64,000 nucleotides of DNA from Tolypothrix sp. PCC 7910 (GCF_011769525.1 NZ_CP050440.1:5209501-5273500), one strand, 5' to 3'. Shown: positions 26,103-35,794, counted from the stretch's first letter. The notes: a model not told the origin generated them from the letters alone. Made by a program: numbers and translations.

Positions 26103-26678
26103 TTATACTAAACTACAGGGACTTTGCAACGCTTTGTGTAGTAAGGCTTGATATTCTTCATCATTAATGCGGTAAGCACCAAATCTTTCTAAATGCGGAT
26201 TCATCATTTGTGCATCAAACAGCACAAATTTATTCTGGCGTAATCTCTCTACTAATTTCACCATAGCTACCTTTGAGCCTTCGGGGATACGATAAAACAT
26301 GGATTCGCCAATAAAAGCACCTGCGATCGCAATTCCTAAAATTCCCCCTGCAAGTTCGTCACCTTGCCAAGTTTCAAAACTAAAAGCGTAACCATTTTGA
26401 TACAAAAGCCAATAAATCTTTTCTAATTCCGGCGAAATCCATGTTGTCTCGCGGTTAGCGCAACCAGCTACCACCGATTTAAAATCACGGTTAATTGCCA
26501 CTGTAAACCGTTCTTGATTCAAAACACGGCGCAAAGATTTAGGATAGCGAAATCTTTCATCTAAAGGAATTAATGTGCGATCGCGACTACCATACCAACC
26601 CAAGCCTTGACTGTCGTCAGCCATGAGAAAATAGCCTTGAGCATAACCCTGAATAATAGCAGCGATATCATATTCCAT
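26103..26678 (-). CDS. aat: Leucyl/phenylalanyl-tRNA-protein transferase
   Basis: 191 residues from ATG 26678 ([20 protein letters not shown]); a start four codons upstream is possible. It has family motifs [10 protein letters not shown], the core [24 protein letters not shown], and [19 protein letters not shown]. The enzyme moves leucine or phenylalanine from aminoacyl-tRNA to N-terminal Arg/Lys of proteins, marking them for ClpAP/ClpS degradation by the N-end rule. It lacks the Trp-rich N-terminal stretch of the E. coli enzyme, as is common in cyanobacteria. It is followed by the GNAT gene on the same strand after about 95 bp. Confidence 0.93.
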   Translation of the reverse strand: MEYDIAAIIQGYAQGYFLMADDSQGLGWYGSRDRTLIPLDERFRYPKSLRRVLNQERFTVAINRDFKSVVAGCANRETTWISPELEKIYWLLYQNGYAFSFETWQGDELAGGILGIAIAGAFIGESMFYRIPEGSKVAMVKLVERLRQNKFVLFDAQMMNPHLERFGAYRINDEEYQALLHKALQSPCSLV

Positions 26679-26774
26679 AGTGAAGATCACAATTCAAAAA
26701 TTCATATTCACAACGCTATTCGATGTTAACAGTCATCCTTTGCGTTCCTTTGTGTCCCTCTGCGTTTAAAAAAA

Positions 26775-27104
26775 ATGACAGAACCAATTCCACCTATCAC
26801 CCTACCACCCTCAGAAAATCCCCAGCTTGAAGGCGAATGGTTACAACAACGCCTGCTGCGGTGGCTGGATGCAGAATTTCTGCCAGAAATTATCAATCAA
26901 AAGATTGCTCAACGCGCCGCCCAGATTTTTATGCGCCAACGCATGGAAGGAGAAAACGACCTTGGTTCTCTGGTAATTGCCATTGTCACAGAGATGCAGG
27001 CGTTTGATTTTTCTAAAAGCTTTTATGGAGAGTTTGCGATCGCTAACGCTGTCAGCGATCTACTCTTAGAAAGTTTGGGAATTGATCGATGTTGTGGTCA
27101 ATAA
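26775..27104 (+). CDS. Conserved hypothetical protein
   Basis: 109 residues, starting MTEPIPPITLPPSENPQLEG and continuing as a mostly helical acidic protein (EWLQQRLLRWLDAEFLPEII, then AIVTEMQAFDFSKSFYGEFA). No transmembrane segment, signal peptide or known motif. I recognise the type as a small cyanobacterial conserved protein without function. It is divergent from aat, with about 95 bp between starts. Confidence 0.65.
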   Translation: MTEPIPPITLPPSENPQLEGEWLQQRLLRWLDAEFLPEIINQKIAQRAAQIFMRQRMEGENDLGSLVIAIVTEMQAFDFSKSFYGEFAIANAVSDLLLESLGIDRCCGQ

Positions 27105-27186
27105 TATTTATCATTAGTCATTCTTACAAAGTTCTGTTCGGAGGAAACCTCCGCTCAGACTTTGCGCTTTGTCCCTTGTCCTTAGT

Positions 27187-27232
27187 GAATAACTAATGAC
27201 TAATGACCAATGACCAATGACTAATGACTACC
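27187..27232. repeat. AATGAC heptamer array abutting rpsN
   Basis: Seven-base units (AATGACT, AATGACC) in tandem, ending at the stop codon of rpsN (minus). In rpsN sense the units read GTCATTA/GTCATTG directly after the stop. Confidence 0.85.
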
Positions 27233-27530
27233 AGCTAGACTTAACCACGCCAGGTAAAAGTCCTTCGTGCGCCCATTCCCGCAGGACGTTCCGAGACAGA
27301 CCAAAGTCACGATAAACACCTCTGGGACGACCTGTTACCCAGCAACGATTGCGGCGACGGTTAGGTGCGCTGTTGCGGGGTAGTTGTTGAATTTTGCGGT
27401 GAATTTCTAGCTTATCAAGGGGAGATTCGGCGTTTTGGAAGTCTAGTTGTAACGCTTCTCGCTTCTCAGCATACTTTTCTACCAACTTAGCGCGCTTTTT
27501 CTCGCGCTCAATCATGCTCTTCTTTGCCAT
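27228..27530 (-). CDS. rpsN: 30S ribosomal protein S14
   Basis: 100 residues: [20 protein letters not shown] at the start and [20 protein letters not shown] with [17 protein letters not shown] at the end. There is no CxxC pair, so this is the long zinc-free form usual in cyanobacteria and plastids. It binds 16S rRNA in the head of the small subunit. It is the last gene of the minus-strand row rseP, nth, rpsN, with about 90 bp to nth. Confidence 0.96.
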   Translation of the reverse strand: MAKKSMIEREKKRAKLVEKYAEKREALQLDFQNAESPLDKLEIHRKIQQLPRNSAPNRRRNRCWVTGRPRGVYRDFGLSRNVLREWAHEGLLPGVVKSSW

Positions 27531-27620
27531 ACTTTCTCGAATTTATTTAAAGACAGCATTTCCCATTCTACAGTTAGCACAGGCATTTAGCCTTTCTAGC
27601 AATAGGGCTGCTATTATAGC

Positions 27621-28310
27621 TTAACCTAAGGCCGCTGGCTTATTTGCGTCTGGGCATAAATCTGCTAATTCACAAGCGATACATACAGGGGAACGGGCTT
27701 TACAGATGGCACGTCCGTGATAAATTAGTCGAATTGACCAATTCTCCCAATCCTGTTGAGGCAATAATTTCATTAAATCTTGCTCAATACGGACAGGGTC
27801 TGTATGTTTTGTTAAACCTAGGTGATTGCTCAGTCGCTTAACGTGAGTATCGACCGTCACCCCAGCATTAATGCCATAAGCATGAGCCAAAACTACATTA
27901 GCCGTCTTCCGCGCTACACCAGGAAGTTTTAACAGCTGTTCCATTTGGTTAGGAACAACAGAGTTAAACTCAGTGACAATCATTCTACAGGCGGCTTGAA
28001 TATTCTTAGCCTTATTGCGATAAAACCCTGTAGAACGTACCAAATCTTCTAACTCTGCTAAGTCAGCATTAGCTAAACTCGCAGCATCGGGAAAGCGAGC
28101 AAACAAAGCTGGTGTGACTTTATTTACTCGCTCATCTGTACACTGTGCGGAGAGAATTGTTGCTACTAAAAGTTGTACAGGTGTTGAGTAGTTCAAAGAG
28201 CAAGTTGCATCTGGGTAAAGATGCTGCAGGCGATTTAAAATTTCAAGCGCCCGTTGCTTCTTAGATATGGCTTTACGCGTAATGGTCACTGGAACAGTTT
28301 TTGTACCCAC
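27621..28310 (-). CDS. nth: Endonuclease III (DNA glycosylase/AP lyase)
   Basis: 229 residues. It contains the helix-hairpin-helix LKLPGVARKTANVVLAHAYG with catalytic Lys135, catalytic Asp154 in VDTHVKRLSN, and a C-terminal iron-sulphur loop Cx6Cx2Cx5C (CKARSPVCIACELADLC). It excises oxidised pyrimidines and cleaves the strand at the abasic site. Its start overlaps the 3' end of rseP by 25 bp, so translation is probably coupled; the N-terminal 15 residues (MGTKTVPVTITRKAISK) are likely an extension before the domain, and a later start is possible. Confidence 0.95.
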   Translation of the reverse strand: MGTKTVPVTITRKAISKKQRALEILNRLQHLYPDATCSLNYSTPVQLLVATILSAQCTDERVNKVTPALFARFPDAASLANADLAELEDLVRSTGFYRNKAKNIQAACRMIVTEFNSVVPNQMEQLLKLPGVARKTANVVLAHAYGINAGVTVDTHVKRLSNHLGLTKHTDPVRIEQDLMKLLPQQDWENWSIRLIYHGRAICKARSPVCIACELADLCPDANKPAALG

Positions 28311-29383
28311 TCCAACTGGATTGTTAATTGGGTAGTTTCTTTGACGATGAGAAAGATACCTAGTCCTAACAGTAGCACCAAACCAGTTTGCATGACACTT
28401 TCTTGAATGCGGCTAGGTAAAGGTTTACCGCGCACACCTTCAATCAACAGAAACGCCAACTGTCCGCCATCTAAAGCAGGTAGAGGCAAAATGTTGATAA
28501 TTGCTAAGTTAATGCTGATCAATGCCGCAAAGAAGAACAAACTACCTGTATCATTTTGGGCAATATTAGCTCCAATTTCCACAATTTTAATTGGCCCGGC
28601 TACTTGTCCAGCAGTTTCCCCAAAGTTAGTAATTAGTTGTCCAAAGCCTTTGAATGTCATCACCACAATGCGTTGAAATTCAGTAGCACCAACACTCAAC
28701 GCTTCGATGGGATTAGCAACACGACGACGCTCAACTTTACCATTGGGAGAAAGCCCAATGCCAATTGTCCCGCCGCTAGGTTTGGCATCTGGAGTGACAT
28801 TGACAGTCAATTTTTCATCGCCACGGGCAATTTCTAATTGAACTGATTTACCTGCACTAGTTTTAATTAATTCTCTAAAAGCGTCTATTTCTTGTAAAGA
28901 AGTACCAAATTGCCTTTGATTAGCCGCTACGATCACATCTCCAGGTTTAATTCCCGCGTTCGCGGCTACAGAACTAACTTCTGGTGCTAGCTGTTGAATT
29001 AATACACCGGGTTGGCTAGCTTGTCCCACACCAACAACACTCACCTGTCCCACTAAAAGTAAGTAGGCGAATATTAAATTGGCGATGACACCTGCACTAA
29101 TCACGATCGCCCGATCTAATATAGGACGGTTACGCAGCAGATTCGGGTCATTGGGGGGAATATCACTATCTGGATCGTCATCGGGAAAGCCGACAAAGCC
29201 ACCTAAAGGAAAAGCGCGGATAGCATATTCGGTTTCTGAACCTTGATATTTCCAAAGAACCGGGCCAAAACCTAACGAAAACCGATTAACATGAATGCCC
29301 TGAGAACGTGCTGCAATGAAATGTCCTAGTTCGTGTACCAAGATCAAAACAGCCAAAACTGCGATCGCTGCTAAAACTGACAT
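28286..29383 (-). CDS. rseP: Site-2-type intramembrane protease RseP
   Basis: 365 residues. HELGH (17-21) in the first transmembrane helix gives the zinc ligands and catalytic Glu18. The FPLGGFVGF loop follows at about 55-65, a PDZ domain spans about 125-205 (SVAANAGIKPGDVIVAANQ), and the third ligand is in NILPLPALDGGQL (about 302-314). It cleaves membrane-spanning regulators or signal peptides in the cytoplasmic or thylakoid membrane. It lies in a minus-strand row with serS upstream and nth and rpsN downstream, an arrangement common in cyanobacteria. Confidence 0.94.
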   Translation of the reverse strand: MSVLAAIAVLAVLILVHELGHFIAARSQGIHVNRFSLGFGPVLWKYQGSETEYAIRAFPLGGFVGFPDDDPDSDIPPNDPNLLRNRPILDRAIVISAGVIANLIFAYLLLVGQVSVVGVGQASQPGVLIQQLAPEVSSVAANAGIKPGDVIVAANQRQFGTSLQEIDAFRELIKTSAGKSVQLEIARGDEKLTVNVTPDAKPSGGTIGIGLSPNGKVERRRVANPIEALSVGATEFQRIVVMTFKGFGQLITNFGETAGQVAGPIKIVEIGANIAQNDTGSLFFFAALISINLAIINILPLPALDGGQLAFLLIEGVRGKPLPSRIQESVMQTGLVLLLGLGIFLIVKETTQLTIQLEWVQKLFQ

Positions 29384-29576
29384 AGATCAAACAAGATATT
29401 AAGCTATATACCTATCTCCATTCTAAAATGTGTCACTGGTTAGCATTGGCAGTAAATCGTCTGAATTGAACATTTTACGCCTTGCGATCGCCAAATATTA
29501 GTCAATAGTTATAAGCCAATAGGGATTACCCCCACAAAAATTATTCAACTCTTGTGGAGGCAATTAAATCCTGTAG

Positions 29577-29642
29577 GATGTGTTACGGCTCGATCAATCT
29601 ATATTTCCTAGCGAAAAATTCAATATTTAGCCGTAACGCATC
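29577..29642. repeat. Inverted repeat with 14-bp arms between serS and rseP
   Basis: GATGTGTTACGGCT and AGCCGTAACGCATC pair with one mismatch around a 38-bp centre. Same GTGTTACGG family as the tandem pair at about 50.2-50.34 kb. A TTGTGGAGGCAA stretch lies just left of it. The rest of 29384-29700 holds no gene. Confidence 0.7.
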
Positions 29643-29660
29643 ACCCAAATTGGCTGTACA

Positions 29661-29700
29661 AATGACAAATGACAAATGACAAATGACAGATGACAAATAA
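29661..29700. repeat. AAATGAC heptamer array abutting serS
   Basis: Five AAATGAC-type units that run to the serS stop codon at 29701-29703; in serS sense they read TTTGTCA just after the stop. Confidence 0.85.
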
Positions 29701-30981
29701 CTATAACACTTCACGCCCTAAATAAGGTTGCAGCACTTCTGGTATGCGTACTGTCCCATCTGCTTGTTGATAATTCTCCAAAATTGCTGCCATTGTTCTT
29801 CCTACAGCCAAGCCTGAACCATTTAAGGTATGCAAGTACTGAGTACCTTTCTTCCCTGCTTCTTTAAAGCGAATATCGGCCCGTCTTGCTTGGAAGTCAA
29901 CAAAATTGGAACAGCTGGAAATCTCTCGATATTTACCCGAAGAAGGTAACCAAACCTCTAAATCGTAGGTTTTAGTAGAAGAAAATCCCAAATCCCCAGT
30001 GCATAAATTAATTACTTGGTAAGGTAATTTCAAAGCTTGTAAAATCGCTTCTGCATTTCCCACCAGTTTTTCTAGTTCATCAAAAGAAGTGCTGGGATGA
30101 ACAAATTTCACCAACTCCACTTTATTGAATTGATGCAGGCGAATTAATCCCCGCATATCTCGCCCATAACTTCCAGCTTCCCGACGAAAACAGGGAGTGT
30201 AAGCACAATGGTAGATAGGTAATTCTTCCGCAGTGAGAATTTCTCCCCGATAGAGGTTAGTCACTGGAACTTCTGCTGTGGGAATTAACCACAAGTCATC
30301 ATCGGCACATTTAAAGCTTTCTTCCGCAAACTTTGGTAACTGACCAGTAGCTGTCAGAGATTCACTATTTACTAAAATCGGCGGACTGACTTCTACATAA
30401 CCAGCCTCAGTCTGACGCGCTAGCATAAATTGAATTAATGCCCTTTCCAGCGCTGCGCCAGCACCTATCAAGTTCACAAAGCGACTTTGGGCAACTTTAA
30501 CAGCCCGCGCCACATTCAGAATACCGAGCTTTTCGCCAATTTCCCAGTGAGGCAAAATATTCTCATTTTGAGGAATATATTCCTCACCCCAACGCCGGAC
30601 TTCTACATTATCTTCTTCACTTTTGCCAATGGGTGTGGAATCGCTAGGCAAATTAGGGATTGCAAGTACTAGTTGCTCAATTTCAGCTTTTAGGGCTTTT
30701 TCTTGCGGTTCAAGTTCGCTCAATTGAGTTTTGATAGCGTTCCCCTCATCCCGCAAAGATTGAATTTCCGGAGACTGAGGATTGGTTCCAGATTTAATCT
30801 TTTGCCCAACAATTTTACCAACTTCGTTGCTGCGGGCTTGGAGTTGATTACGCGTAACTTCCAGTTCCCGTTGTTTTTGATCTAACTGCAATATTGCTTG
30901 AATATCGTATTTACCACTACGACTATTCAAGCGTTCTTCAACTAGTTGGGGATTTTCCCTTATTTGCTTAATATCCAGCAC
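29701..30981 (-). CDS. serS: Seryl-tRNA synthetase
   Basis: 426 residues from GTG 30981 ([20 protein letters not shown]). The frame is open for 30 further codons, but family members start at this point and their usual length is about 425. An N-terminal coiled-coil arm (about 25-105) binds the tRNA long variable arm. The class II catalytic motifs follow: motif 1 region ERALIQFML, motif 2 [20 protein letters not shown], motif 3 [20 protein letters not shown]. Charges tRNA-Ser in the cytoplasm. It precedes rseP on the same strand with about 318 bp between, which hold repeats. Confidence 0.96.
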   Translation of the reverse strand: MLDIKQIRENPQLVEERLNSRSGKYDIQAILQLDQKQRELEVTRNQLQARSNEVGKIVGQKIKSGTNPQSPEIQSLRDEGNAIKTQLSELEPQEKALKAEIEQLVLAIPNLPSDSTPIGKSEEDNVEVRRWGEEYIPQNENILPHWEIGEKLGILNVARAVKVAQSRFVNLIGAGAALERALIQFMLARQTEAGYVEVSPPILVNSESLTATGQLPKFAEESFKCADDDLWLIPTAEVPVTNLYRGEILTAEELPIYHCAYTPCFRREAGSYGRDMRGLIRLHQFNKVELVKFVHPSTSFDELEKLVGNAEAILQALKLPYQVINLCTGDLGFSSTKTYDLEVWLPSSGKYREISSCSNFVDFQARRADIRFKEAGKKGTQYLHTLNGSGLAVGRTMAAILENYQQADGTVRIPEVLQPYLGREVL

Positions 30982-31071
30982 AGATTTTTCTTTTATTTTT
31001 TGCCTAGTATCTTCTGCCAACACATCAGCATATCCTGATTTTGGTGCGACATAACAGGATTTGTAATACAA

Positions 31072-31231
31072 AATTTAATTAAATTGGGGAATGGGGACTG
31101 GTGACTGGTGACTGGGGATTAGGGAGATGAGGCTTTCCAGGAGAAAATAACAAATTTCTACTCCCCATTACCAATTACCGATTAGCAATTACCATTCCCC
31201 CATGCCCCATGCCCAATCCCCTATGCCCAAA
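31072..31231. repeat. Composite heptamer repeats between DUF3611 gene and serS
   Basis: GGGGACT/GGTGACT units (31086-31120), CCAATTA/CGATTAGC units, then CATGCCC/CAATCCC units that end 12 bp before the DUF3611 stop codon. Confidence 0.75.
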
Positions 31232-31807
31232 CTAAGGTTTATTAATCCGATTCAGCAGCCAAAGCGAGGCTAATAGCCCACCAAAGTGAGCCATAACTGT
31301 GTTGGTGTTGGCTTGGACAACGAACATATCCAAACCGCTGATAAATGGTTGGTTACCTTGAGGAGAAAATAAAAATTGAGTTTGGGTAATCGCCCTGGCT
31401 GCTAGTGTCCCGACGATCGCCTGTGCGCCTAACAGAGTTAGTAATATTCCTCCTAAACTCACCATTACCCCTAAGCGTAAAACTTGTATCGTTTCGCTTT
31501 TACGCGGTCGATTGTTGGGATTAGCCGATAGTAGTTGAGCGCCTAGTCTGGTATAGCGGAAAGCTAAATAAATGCCTACACCTAAGGCTACTAATCCACA
31601 AATTGCCAGAAAAATACCAAATCCTGCTCCGGCATTATTACCTGAGCTACCAGGCCTTTGGCTAGAAATGGCAAATAGTAACAGAATTACACCAGAAACT
31701 ACGCCTAGTACTAACTGTATCCAAAAACTAATCCAACCTGTCAACCGGAACTTTTGGCCAATTGCCCGAATGTTAGAAGACGATGTTGTGTCAGGGTTTT
31801 GTGACAT
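31232..31807 (-). CDS. DUF3611 family membrane protein
   Basis: 191 residues. Four hydrophobic helices are visible: about 25-48 (WISFWIQLVLGVVSGVILLL), 60-83 (GIFLAICGLVALGVGIYLAF), 105-130 (LRLGVMVSLGGILLTLLGAQ) and a weaker one near the end (HFGGLLASLWLLN). The Ser-rich N-terminus (MSQNPDTTSSSNIRAIGQKF) is typical of DUF3611, a family of cyanobacteria and chloroplasts located in thylakoid or envelope membranes, function not established. It lies upstream of serS on the same strand. Confidence 0.82.
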   Translation of the reverse strand: MSQNPDTTSSSNIRAIGQKFRLTGWISFWIQLVLGVVSGVILLLFAISSQRPGSSGNNAGAGFGIFLAICGLVALGVGIYLAFRYTRLGAQLLSANPNNRPRKSETIQVLRLGVMVSLGGILLTLLGAQAIVGTLAARAITQTQFLFSPQGNQPFISGLDMFVVQANTNTVMAHFGGLLASLWLLNRINKP

Positions 31808-32359
31808 ACTGGTAACGAATTATCTAGGCGCTGCATAAAAAATTGGGCATGGGGCATTGGGTAATTGGTAATTGGTAATGGGGATTGATTATTTCTCCCT
31901 CATCCCCCTCATTCCCCTCATCTCCCTTATCCCCAATCCCCACTCCCCAACCCCATATTCTAAGGTCTGCACTGGTAAATTTATTGTAAAAAAAGTGTTT
32001 ATTAACTTTTTACAGACAAAACTGCATTTTACCTGTAAAATTTCTTCGATGGCATCTTATTGCTACAGCAGTTCTAACCAGCTCGGCATCACTTGACACC
32101 AAGATTTGGCTTTGCCAATATCTTAAATTGCTCCTCACCACACAGTCTTGAGCTTGGGTAGGAACGCAAAATCCTGCGTTCCTGAACTCACACACTCGTC
32201 CCACAACTGTCAAGAACGTGGGTTACCGTTTAATGTTTACGCTTTGAAAATTTCGCCTAAGTAGCTTTAGATACTGGTACAAGTGCCGGAGTATCAGTAT
32301 ATACTGACTACAAGCATTGTAGATCTCACCTTAAGGCATTTTTTAGCCATCCACTAACC
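31808..32359. other. Intergenic between divergent DUF3611 and PadR genes
   Basis: About 550 bp. Near the DUF3611 end are GGGGCAT, GGTAATT and CCCTCAT heptamers (31842-31955). The rest is AT-rich, with a 14-bp palindrome close to the PadR start (described separately). No gene seen. Confidence 0.5.
32294..32307. promoter_or_regulatory. 14-bp perfect palindrome, candidate PadR operator
   Basis: TCAGTATATACTGA is a perfect palindrome 52 bp before the padR-like start codon. PadR-type regulators bind short AT-rich palindromes in their own promoters, so this is a reasonable autoregulatory operator. No experimental link is known to me. Confidence 0.5.
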
Positions 32360-32707
32360 ATGAAACTTGAGGATATATATCATTTCTTTGAAAATCCTCC
32401 GCCAACTTACCTCTGTCAGGAACTAGCAGTTTGTTACATTCTGTACGTTTTACTACAAGGTGAATCATACGGAACCGAGTTGATTCAGCGATTGGAGACT
32501 GAATATCCCACCTATCGGCTTTCGGATACCGTACTGTACAGTGCAATTAAATTCCTCGAAGACCAAAGGGCAATAACTGGGTATTGGAAGAAGCTTGAAG
32601 GGCGGGGCCGCCCAAGGCGGATGTATCAAGTTTCTCCAGAATGGCAAGTTCAATCACAAGAATTAGCCCAACTTTGGCTAGAGTACATCAATCCGAGAAC
32701 AAAGTAA
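32360..32707 (+). CDS. PadR-family transcriptional regulator
   Basis: 115 residues. After a short N-terminal extension (MKLEDIYHFFENPPPTYLCQ), the winged helix reads LAVCYILYVLLQGESYGTEL, LSDTVLYSAIKFLEDQRAIT and the wing KLEGRGRPRRMYQVSPEW. PadR proteins are dimeric repressors that respond to small ligands. A palindrome in its upstream region may be its binding site. The gene is followed on the same strand, after 65 bp, by the CCB2/CCB4-like gene, which could be a target or simply a neighbour. Confidence 0.88.
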   Translation: MKLEDIYHFFENPPPTYLCQELAVCYILYVLLQGESYGTELIQRLETEYPTYRLSDTVLYSAIKFLEDQRAITGYWKKLEGRGRPRRMYQVSPEWQVQSQELAQLWLEYINPRTK

Positions 32708-32772
32708 CGAATAATTGATATTGAGAATGAAATGAATAAGTCTCCTCCAATCAAATAGTACCTTTTTTAGTT

Positions 32773-33303
32773 ATGGATACTGCTATTCTGCCATCTACGT
32801 TCTTACTAACCTTGTTGTTATCGGTTGGGCTGTTTTTCTTTATTCGTGCTTCTACTAAAGAACGCACCCAGACAGCGCAACTGATATCTGAGCAAGACGA
32901 AGCTAGTTTAATGCCTCAATTGCAAGAGTATTTTCGCTCTCGGTCTTATCGAGTGGCAGCGCTAGACCGAGAACAAAACCAAGTGACTTTTGAAGGGTTT
33001 GTGCAACCAAGCTGGTTTTTAGCAGTGTTTTTGACGCTGTTAGCAGCTATTGGGTTACTTTGTTTATCACTAGTTTTGGCAATGCTGTTTCCGAGTTTTG
33101 GCACTCCGTTTCTGGGGTTAATTCTGCTGTCCCCTTTGAGTGGTATTTTTTATTGGCAAAAAGCTGGAAGACTTGAGAAGGTGTTGCTCAAATTGGAAAC
33201 TTTCCCAAATCAGCAACACTCCTCAAGTATAATCACCGTAATGGGCCATCGTGACGAACTCACAGAGTTGCAGAAGGCACTACAGTTAAAACCTTTTAAA
33301 TAA
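32773..33303 (+). CDS. Cofactor assembly of complex C subunit B (CCB2/CCB4-like)
   Basis: 176 residues. An N-terminal membrane helix (about 7-26, TFLLTLLLSVGLFFFIRAST), a polar part with LMPQLQEYFRSRSYRVAALD, then two close helices (about 79-122, FLAVFLTLLAAIGLLCLSLV and FLGLILLSPLSGIFYW) and a short C-terminal domain. The pattern agrees with PF11152 (CCB2/CCB4), thylakoid proteins needed for covalent attachment of heme c(i) to cytochrome b6. Partner CCB genes are not in the window. The family call rests on memory of the sequence type. Confidence 0.66.
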   Translation: MDTAILPSTFLLTLLLSVGLFFFIRASTKERTQTAQLISEQDEASLMPQLQEYFRSRSYRVAALDREQNQVTFEGFVQPSWFLAVFLTLLAAIGLLCLSLVLAMLFPSFGTPFLGLILLSPLSGIFYWQKAGRLEKVLLKLETFPNQQHSSSIITVMGHRDELTELQKALQLKPFK

Positions 33304-33420
33304 ATTTTGATTTTTTGGGAATTTTTTGCACATCACAGAAATATGAGATGCTGCATTATCTCCAAATTTTTCCGGAAAAAGAGTCTTAAGAGTTGAAAAT
33401 ACAAGCTAGAAGTTATGAGT

Positions 33421-33449
33421 ATTCCCTACGAGGTAGGATCGTAGGGAAT
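33421..33449. terminator. Hairpin downstream of the CCB-like gene, possible terminator
   Basis: ATTCCCTACGA and TCGTAGGGAAT form perfect 11-bp arms around a 7-nt loop, followed by ATTCTATATCTTTTTA. It lies about 120 bp after the stop. The rest of 33304-33722 shows no gene; a second hairpin (CAACCCAT/ATGGGTTG) lies at 33570-33595. Confidence 0.5.
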
Positions 33450-33722
33450 ATTCTATATCTTTTTACAGAGCGTCCTGAGCAATCTACCGAATGAACGCAC
33501 AATTACGCTCCCGCTTGTAGATACTTTTTGTTCTATGCTGGCTTCTTTTTACATCATGAGATTATCAACCAACCCATGCAAACAAGTATGGGTTGAAAAT
33601 CTCTACTGGCAAATCTAGCTACAAACTTAAAAGAAAATGGAATTTTTGCATAACCAGAGCAATTTTGCCAGTTAAATGATTGTCAGAAGTCGCATAAAAT
33701 GCGTAAGATAACCACTGATAGT

Positions 33723-34040
33723 TTAGCGACCAGCTAAAGCCAACGCTTCCTGACCAGTAGGAGATTCTAAAGTCCTAAGGCTGGGAAACAAGAAATGGTT
33801 TTCTTCTACGTATTGAGCACCAAACAAACCTTTTTCTGCCCAGAAATAACGGTCTGTAGTGTGTTCATTACGTTTTACTAGTAGCAATGCAGGTGGCGCG
33901 ATACCTTCAGCTTGAATAAATTTTCTTGCTGCTGTCACAGGCTTTTCTTCGCCACTCTCGATGCTATATTGAGGCACATGTTCTAGGATTCGCCGCCCTT
34001 CTTGGCGACGACGACTTTTCCGCTTCCGTCTCCTTGCCAA
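33723..34040 (-). CDS. DUF3155 family protein
   Basis: 105 residues from TTG 34040. The frame is open to another TTG at 34061, but a clear GAGGAGG Shine-Dalgarno lies 8 bases before the inner TTG, and family members start (M)ARRRKRKSRRRQEGRRILEH, so I choose it. The basic N-terminus is followed by an alpha/beta part (ITAARKFIQAEG pattern: VTAARKFIQAEGIAPPALLL, RNEHTTDRYFWAEKGLFGAQ). DUF3155 is confined to cyanobacteria; function unknown. The basic start suggests nucleic acid binding, but this is only inference. Confidence 0.82.
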   Translation of the reverse strand: MARRRKRKSRRRQEGRRILEHVPQYSIESGEEKPVTAARKFIQAEGIAPPALLLVKRNEHTTDRYFWAEKGLFGAQYVEENHFLFPSLRTLESPTGQEALALAGR

Positions 34041-34321
34041 CCTATTTTCCTCCTCTTTCAAGCTATAGATTGTAGTGATAGCTACAAAATCCGTCGTAAT
34101 TATATAGGTTCTAGTTCAAAAAATCAACCGTTTTTAAGGCTTTGATACAACTCAATTAATGTGTGAAAAGCTAGACAAATCAAATTTAGGGAAATATATA
34201 ATTCCCTGAACCAAACCATTAGTAAGAAGATTTAGTTAAGCTTTATTAAATGAGCGGGGAACAAATTCCCCTCTTCTTTAATTTACCCTTAAATTCTATA
34301 ATCTTGAGCAAAATCTGAAAA

Positions 34322-35653
34322 ATGTTAATGTCTGCCAGTTCTGATTTTGTTGCTCTATGCCGAGAGCAAATAGCATTGTTAACCCAAGGGCTAGGAGCAT
34401 CGTTAAGTGTTGTCTACTTAACACAAGAATTGGTGGGGTCTCCTACAGGTGAGGCAAAACTGATTCCTGTAGTGGTATATCCAGAGACGGCTATATTAAA
34501 GCAGGGTGAGGAGACTGCTGAGGTGAAAACACCTAAGCACATGAAAATCAGGAATGTTTTAGCTTTACCGCAATATCAAGGACAAACATTGCCGGATGAT
34601 GGGGAATCGTCAACTTCGCCACAGGATTCTGAAGCATCAGAGGAATACCTACTGATTGAAAACCAAATTGTTTTACCCTTAAGTCATGAGGGTGTGATGA
34701 TGGGGTTACTAGTGACGGGTAGAGAAGACAGGGCATGGAATGAACAAGAGCAAAGTCAGATTCAAAGCATAGCCCAAAGTCTAGCGATCGCCTGTATTTT
34801 AGATCAACGTCGGGCTTGGTTACAGCAGCAATTGCAACAACAACAGATTTTGCAAGAACAGCAGCGCGACTTGCTAGATAATCTCTTGCATCAGTTTCGT
34901 AACCCCCTAACAGCAATTAGAACCTTTGGCAAACTGCTAATGAAACGCTTGCGCGCTGGCGACCCGAACCGCGATGTAGCTGGTAACATCATCCGAGAAA
35001 GCGATCGCCTGCAAGAATTATTACTACAGTTTGATCAGGTCATTGATTTATCAGAAGCAGATTTAGCACCTCTCCCACTTCCAGAAACTCAAGTAGTAGA
35101 AGCTACTCTCCAAAAAGAGCCAACGAAGCCACCCTTGTTATTACCAGGAACAGGAGAAAAAGAAGCTGATTGTGCTTTAGCAGAGTTATTAGCACCGTTA
35201 TTAGTGTCAGCTAAAGCAATTGCTCAAGAAAGAAATTTACAACTAATTACTAAAATTCCTCGAAATTTACCCTTAGTCCGTGCCAACACTAAAGCATTAC
35301 AAGAAGTATTAAATAACATCATTGATAATGCATTGAAATACACGCCAGCAGGAGGCAAGATTTTCATTCAAGTAGGGCAAGAAAGAGATAATTTACAAGG
35401 AATTGCCATTAGTGACACCGGGCCAGGGATTCCATCAGAAGACTTAGCACATATTGGCGAACGTCATTACCGAGGCGTACAGGCGCAAACAGATATCCCT
35501 GGTACAGGTTTAGGATTAGCGATCGCTAAACAGTTGATCGAGCAAATGCAGGGTAAAATCGAAGTTTTTAGCCCTGCAATTAATTCCACCATCGCCTCAC
35601 CCAAAGCACCGGGGACGACGTTTATTATTTGGTTACCGGAAGTTGGGGGTTAG
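34322..35653 (+). CDS. Sensor histidine kinase (GAF-like, HisKA, HATPase)
   Basis: 443 residues (start at ATG 34322 or 34328). The first 160 residues form a GAF-like sensor (FVALCREQIALLTQGLGASL, QIVLPLSHEGVMMGLLVTGR), with no transmembrane helix, so the protein is cytoplasmic. A Gln-rich coiled coil (about 165-183) precedes the H-box with phospho-acceptor His190 in LLDNLLHQFRNPLTAIR. The ATPase domain has N-box LNNIIDNALKYTPAGG, G1 ISDTGPGIPS and G2 GTGLGLAIAKQL. It should phosphorylate a response regulator; none is next to it, and no pairing with the one at 5.9 kb can be shown. The heptamer array starts at its stop codon. Confidence 0.9.
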   Translation: MLMSASSDFVALCREQIALLTQGLGASLSVVYLTQELVGSPTGEAKLIPVVVYPETAILKQGEETAEVKTPKHMKIRNVLALPQYQGQTLPDDGESSTSPQDSEASEEYLLIENQIVLPLSHEGVMMGLLVTGREDRAWNEQEQSQIQSIAQSLAIACILDQRRAWLQQQLQQQQILQEQQRDLLDNLLHQFRNPLTAIRTFGKLLMKRLRAGDPNRDVAGNIIRESDRLQELLLQFDQVIDLSEADLAPLPLPETQVVEATLQKEPTKPPLLLPGTGEKEADCALAELLAPLLVSAKAIAQERNLQLITKIPRNLPLVRANTKALQEVLNNIIDNALKYTPAGGKIFIQVGQERDNLQGIAISDTGPGIPSEDLAHIGERHYRGVQAQTDIPGTGLGLAIAKQLIEQMQGKIEVFSPAINSTIASPKAPGTTFIIWLPEVGG

Positions 35654-35794
35654 TCATTTGTTGTTTGTCCTTTGTCATTTGTCATTTGTCCTTTGTGAAT
35701 CACCAATGACCAATGACTAATGGACTAATGACTAATGACTAATGACTAATGACCAATGACCAATGACCAATGACCAATGACCAATGACCAATGA
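35654..35794. repeat. Two opposed heptamer arrays between convergent genes
   Basis: TTTGTCA/TTTGTCC units (35654-35693) follow the kinase stop; AATGACC/AATGACT units (35704-35794) run into the stop of the SLH gene on the other strand. Each array is therefore in the same orientation relative to its own gene, meeting in the middle. Confidence 0.9.
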
